Assembly: GCA_963920705.1 (NCBI GenBank)
Contig: OY987231.1
Span: forward strand, 17,151,024-17,215,023
Direction: 5' to 3'
Origin: Odiellus spinosus
Taxonomy: Eukaryota > Arthropoda > Arachnida > Opiliones > Phalangiidae
Length of the DNA stretch: 64,000 nt
A program made the translations under genes and the position numbers. Positions within the stretch are counted from its first letter, which is position 1; every line of letters begins with the position of its first letter. A model generated the notes under the pieces. It saw nothing but the letters and a program-made list of their open reading frames with translations, searched no databases and was not told the origin of the DNA. This document shows positions 61,601-64,000 of this stretch, piece by piece.

Positions 61601-63721
61601 AAGTAAATCTATCCTGAGCAGGAAAATTTTCTTTCACGAGTTCTTTTTTTGGAGTTCGTTTCTTGTATTTGCGAGGTGATGGAGTGGTCGGGCTGCAACT
61701 GAGCGGCGTTAATGGGAGAAAATTGGGTGACAATAATCCGTCTTTGCAAGGAGAATTTTGAAGGCTAGCTGGTTTTCGACCCCGTTTCTTGCATGGTCCT
61801 AAAGGCGTTCGCCGTATACGTAACTCCACCGGATATTTATTGAGAGTTTCCAAGGCTCCGGTTCGCATCTGTAATAAGTAGAAAGGTTGTTAAACAGTCA
61901 ATCTCAAATTAGAGTAAATAATACGAGATATCTTAGATTCCCGCTTCCACTGGTTGTTAGCCAAGAGCAAAGCAATTTTTTTTTCCCGTGGACGATGCTC
62001 GCGAAAGACATACAGAGCCAGCGAAAGTTAAGTAACGAGCCAAGCTTTGAAAATAACGTTTTCAGGGCAATGGTTAATAATAAATGCGCCTTTTCACGTG
62101 CTAGTGGAAACTAAGCTTAAAATGGCCATGCATGAATGCACTGATGTAGCTCGCCGACTATATATATATTTCATTAAAACTGGTGTGTAAGGAATGTAAG
62201 TTTTAAATTTGCGTTGCAAAAGTTTATATCATAAAACAAACAAATGCAAAATTTACTTCCAGTAACGTTCAGATAAATATAGGCTTAGGGCTAAGAAAGC
62301 AACGAGGAATCATTTAAAATATAATACTTTTTGAAGTTGTCCTTCTTCCATTCCAAATTCATCCGTGTCATCAACTATGTACAGCGGTAGAACGTGTAAT
62401 TGCTCGTCTTCCGGTTTCTGCCATCCACGATTCTTGGACAGGGTTACAACCTGAGGCGAAAAGTATTAATGATCCGCTGAAATGATTCCCGTATGCGTTA
62501 TCAGAAACTTACAACTGTGCAGCCATTATTCATGTTATGAAGATCCTTATGGGCGTGCGCGCAAAAATCGACGCAAGCCGTAATACCAGAAAATGGCCGA
62601 CCGGGAAGTAATCCCAAACGACAGTCAATCGCCTCTTTTTCAAATTGAATCTGAATGTTTATAAATAAACTAGACTTAGTTCACGTGTTTTGGATATTAT
62701 TTACTACCATTATTAACCTGATTATCATAGGAATCGGGAGCAATTTGTTTGTAAAGAGGCGCTACTTTTGTCGCTAGTTGTTGAAGCTTATCCTCAAGTT
62801 CTTGTTCCTTTAAAACAATTTAAGGTTTTCATTAAAACCTTAACTATAGCCGATTTAATTTACAAATCAGGGTATATGTAGAGCCACGAATTTATACTGC
62901 TCATAGGAATTAACAATGCGGTTACACATTAATTGAACAAGCTTACGAATGAATGTCTGATATATGTCTAGTCAATATGGTGAATTTCGAACATAAAATG
63001 TTATGTTAGCTGCTTCAAAATGATTGTGGTAGTTTCATACGTGGACACTTAAAATAAAATCACAGCTACTTACTTCCGATGGTTCCGTTAGTTTAAATTT
63101 CCTGGAGATTTTGCTGCGGGCAAACTTGCAGCCATTATAGTACATGCTCCAAGAACAACCAAAAGAGAATGAAGCTCCGCATTCTTCCGAACCTAAGCCC
63201 TGACAAGCGCAAGTTCGCCTTTTCAAAGAAATTCAAGTTATAATTTTCCCTATCAATTGTGACGTGACTCTTGGAAACTCACTGTTCATTGGTGGAACAA
63301 CGTCTTTGAGTTGGAACACCAAAATTGACCGTTTTCTGCACAATAACGCTATACAAGTCATCGGCTTCCTTTTCTTCGACTCCTTCCCATGCCACGATGC
63401 CGACAACCAACCAAGCAGTTGGGCATTTGTGTCCCAGCCGATGTCTAGCAAGAACCAAGAGTTTCTCTTCGTCACCGGATCTTCGTATGATCCATTTGGC
63501 GATTGGGCATCCTTGCGAGGTTTTACCCTCTTTTCCCGTGTATAGAAGCTTTTCTATACGAATTGCTGAGCCAGTTTTTCCTAATCTAAACGTGGTATGT
63601 TAGCTTGCTGTGTCATTTACTGGAACTTAAATTGTACAATACCTGTTCTCCATCGTTTGCCTCAATTCCTTTATATTTCCAGCGTATCCCAGATGCGTAT
63701 AGTAAGGCGCTCGTTCTGGAG
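55632..63721 (-). CDS. Tet: TET 5-methylcytosine dioxygenase, 3' part (5' exons outside window)
   Basis: Exons in transcript order: 63643-63721, 63283-63585, 63074-63218, 62718-62807, 62513-62650, 62328-62450, 55632-61868. All have GT-AG borders and frame is kept. TET enzymes use Fe(II) and 2-oxoglutarate to oxidise 5-methylcytosine in nuclear DNA. The Cys-rich domain is clear ([17 protein letters not shown], then [20 protein letters not shown]). The first half of the double-stranded beta-helix carries the iron-binding HKD (His codon 62549-62551, Asp 62543-62545). The last exon holds the second half: [12 protein letters not shown], the distal iron His in LHATT (56829-56831) and the 2-oxoglutarate-binding Arg in [12 protein letters not shown] (56784-56786). 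All key residues are present, so it should be active. Between the halves lies a ~1,600-residue Gln/Ser/Pro-rich insert with internal repeats; a ~350-residue Asn/Thr/Met-rich tail follows. Any CXXC domain would lie beyond the right edge. Confidence 0.95.
58645..59215 (-). repeat. 27-bp coding minisatellite in the TET insert
   Basis: Twenty-one tandem 9-residue units within the last TET exon. Reading with the gene they change in blocks: ALQSPSPNQ three times, several ALDxPNPTQ variants, ALDSPNPSQ three times, ALQSPHSTQ five times and ALQLANSTQ four times. Neighbouring units are more alike than distant ones, as expected from local expansion. Frame is kept throughout. An antisense frame here is a by-product. 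Confidence 0.93.
59250..59565 (-). repeat. 30-bp coding minisatellite in the TET insert
   Basis: About ten near-identical 30-bp units encode [10 protein letters not shown] in the TET last exon, directly preceding (in the protein) the 9-residue array. Units are nearly identical at the DNA level, including synonymous positions, so the expansion is recent and copy number is likely to vary between individuals. It contains Ser-Pro pairs that could be phosphorylation sites; that is inference. Confidence 0.93.
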
Positions 63722-64000
63722 CTAGAGTAACAATCGCATTTAAACATACTTTCACAATACTATTTTCACGACGATAATGCAATTACAATAAATCTACATT
63801 ATCTGTATAACTGTATAAGAAGCTGTAATCAGCGTTTATTACATCTTGATATGTCAGAATGCGCATAGCTAGGCTTCGTATCTTTTAAGGAAGCACATCA
63901 TTGTAAGCCCTGACAAATAAAGTTGATACATAAGATAATCGTTTGCGATACCACAGGTATATTTCTTCTTTCACAAGTGTTACAAAGAAAAACCTGAAAC
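63722..64000 (-). other. TET intron, continuing past the window
   Basis: Upstream (minus strand) of the exon at 63643-63721 there is an acceptor (TTACTCTAG) and then AT-rich sequence without a further TET-like exon. The window therefore ends inside an intron of the TET gene. Confidence 0.6.

Overview
The window is about 64 kb of AT-rich eukaryotic nuclear DNA, almost certainly from an insect or close arthropod. It has short GT-AG introns (65-90 bp in the compact genes), metazoan genes, small inverted-repeat elements and many minisatellites. I see no bacterial or phage features. Five genes can be supported; four lie on the minus strand.

Layout. Positions 1-24.9 kb hold no gene I can support. 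They carry tandem arrays (4.4-5.0 kb with a 30-bp unit; 6.9-7.15 kb with a 32-bp unit; 16.3-16.8 kb with a 24-bp unit; 20.25-20.87 kb with joined 21- and 19-bp units), a ~320-bp foldback (3.37-3.69 kb) and two copies of a ~335-bp inverted-repeat element, each with an exact 7-bp target duplication (11.2 and 23.4 kb). From 24.9 to 32.0 kb lies a plus-strand two-exon gene for a secreted Tyr/Pro/Gly/Lys-rich protein. Its 4.8-kb intron contains a perfect 36-bp hairpin, a ~206-bp foldback and a ~587-bp CAGGGTTG-ended element. From 33.3 to 45.2 kb two paralogous C2H2 zinc-finger genes sit in tandem, separated by a 656-bp tandem duplication. 45.3-50.4 kb is mostly gene-free. 50.5-53.0 kb is a 12-exon vitamin K-dependent gamma-glutamyl carboxylase gene, reconstructed exon by exon. 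55.6-63.7 kb is the 3' part of a TET 5-methylcytosine dioxygenase gene; its 5' exons lie beyond the right edge.

Function. TET oxidises 5-methylcytosine in the nucleus, the two zinc-finger proteins probably bind DNA, the carboxylase is an ER membrane enzyme and the plus-strand gene encodes a probable extracellular structural protein. They do not form an obvious pathway; this is ordinary insect gene order.

Most worth a second look: (1) a ~60-residue non-finger module recurring three times before finger blocks in the two zinc-finger paralogues; (2) decayed zinc fingers beyond the stop codon of the larger paralogue; (3) a TET whose catalytic halves are about 1,730 residues apart, with two internal protein-coding minisatellites; (4) the perfect hairpin in the secreted-protein gene intron; (5) the small inverted-repeat family with 7-bp duplications. 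All splice sites are read by eye and unsupported by transcripts.
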